Shown in pieces: positions 63,512 to 64,000 of a stretch of DNA of 64,000 bases. A model generated the notes under the pieces. That model made no database searches. It was not told where the DNA came from and worked only from the letters and a program-made list of their open reading frames with translations. Position numbers and translations under genes: made by a program. The stretch lies in NCBI GenBank assembly GCA_965277535.1, contig OZ255825.1:310001-374000 (forward strand), in the 5' to 3' direction. Positions within the stretch are counted from its first letter, which is position 1. Each line of letters starts with the position of its first letter. This DNA is from Ilyomonas sp965277535 (GTDB lineage: Bacteria; Bacteroidota; Bacteroidia; Chitinophagales; Chitinophagaceae).

Positions 63512-64000
63512 ATGACGATTTCCTATAACTGGCTTCATGATTATCTTCCTCAAAACATAGAACCAGAGCAGCTTTCACATATTCTAACTTCCATTGGTTT
63601 GGAAGTAGAAAGTTTGGAAGAATACACCACCATCAAAGGCAATTTAGAAGGTCTGGTAGTTGGCGAAGTGCTTACCTGTGAGCGTCATCCCAATGCAGAT
63701 AAATTAAAACTGACAACCGTAAATATTGGCAATGACCAACCACTTTATATTGTGTGTGGTGCGCCGAATGTTGCGGCAAAACAAAAAGTAATTGTGGCAA
63801 TCATTGGTACAACAATTTATCCAACGAATGGTGAACCGATGACCATGAAAGCCGCGAAAATAAGAGGTGAACGAAGCGAAGGAATGATTTGCGCTGAGGA
63901 TGAAATTGGTTTGGGTGCAAGTCATGCAGGTATTTTGGTTTTGCCGGAAAATGTTGAGGTCGGAATGTCAGCAAAAGAATACTTCAAGCCATATCATGAT
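63512..64000 (+). CDS. pheT: Phenylalanyl-tRNA synthetase beta chain, N-terminal part
   Basis: 163 codons from the ATG at 63512 (MTISYNWLHDYLPQNIEPEQL), running off the right edge. The N-terminal tRNA-binding (EMAP-like) domain is visible: VGEVLTCERHPNADKLKLTTVNIG, IVCGAPNVAAKQKVIVA, MKAAKIRGERSEGMICAEDEIGLG. PheT is the beta subunit of the heterotetrameric enzyme charging tRNA-Phe. The remaining domains lie outside the window. Confidence 0.96.
   Translation, partial: MTISYNWLHDYLPQNIEPEQLSHILTSIGLEVESLEEYTTIKGNLEGLVVGEVLTCERHPNADKLKLTTVNIGNDQPLYIVCGAPNVAAKQKVIVAIIGTTIYPTNGEPMTMKAAKIRGERSEGMICAEDEIGLGASHAGILVLPENVEVGMSAKEYFKPYHD

Overview
The window comes from a member of the Bacteroidota, most likely near the Chitinophagaceae. 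That placement is inference from gene content. It carries a SusC/SusD pair with a FecR-type regulator, many lipoproteins with short N-termini ending in a lipobox cysteine, TAnnTTTG-like promoter elements, few recognisable Shine-Dalgarno sites, and an rpsF-rpsR-rplI-pheT block with zinc-free S18. No rRNA, tRNA, CRISPR array, prophage or intact insertion sequence was seen.

Layout. 1-3371: minus-strand operon with two vanadium-haloperoxidase/PAP2-like lipoproteins flanking an outer-membrane barrel. 3729-4835: a membrane-anchored unknown and a RelE/ParE-type toxin-antitoxin pair. 4887-8139: minus-strand operon of a Cys-rich lipoprotein, an Lgt-like membrane enzyme, a COG1964 (Tes-like) radical SAM protein and a small membrane protein. 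8393-11200: DUF433/DUF5615 toxin-antitoxin and an AT-rich KAP NTPase. 11229-14959: divergent cyanophycin synthetase and cyanophycinase. 15587-18640: nucleoside hydrolase, sugar permease and ribokinase, a ribonucleoside/ribose salvage set. 18787-29561: sugar-oxidation locus (GMC oxidoreductase, TIM-barrel isomerase/epimerase, PQQ dehydrogenase with cytochrome c, SusD, SusC, FecR). 29921-38595: DegT aminotransferase and RmlD, aldo/keto reductase, OmpA lipoprotein, alpha/beta hydrolase, rhodanese and NDH-2. 39116-46037: CPA1 antiporter, GH29 fucosidase, SemiSWEET, and a D-amino-acid module (M19 dipeptidase, D-serine dehydratase/D-threonine aldolase-like enzyme, RidA). 46121-53288: carbohydrate-related secreted enzymes.

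54964-59894 is the most striking region: an ECF-like sigma factor, a one-TM anti-sigma-like protein with a TPR-like C-terminus, two very small Gly/Pro-rich proteins, and a 942-residue exported TPR-CHAT (caspase-like) protease with a C-terminal membrane anchor. The arrangement suggests a protease-gated sigma factor pathway across the inner membrane. It is followed by a second GMC oxidoreductase and the ribosomal protein block.

A dispersed 11-mer, GCAAAAMCAAA (M = A or C), occurs 32 times by eye on both strands and in several reading frames. Two inverted pairs form intergenic hairpins, as uptake sequences do in Haemophilus and Neisseria. Coordinates and counts were derived by hand; family assignments rest on motif recognition, not on database searches.
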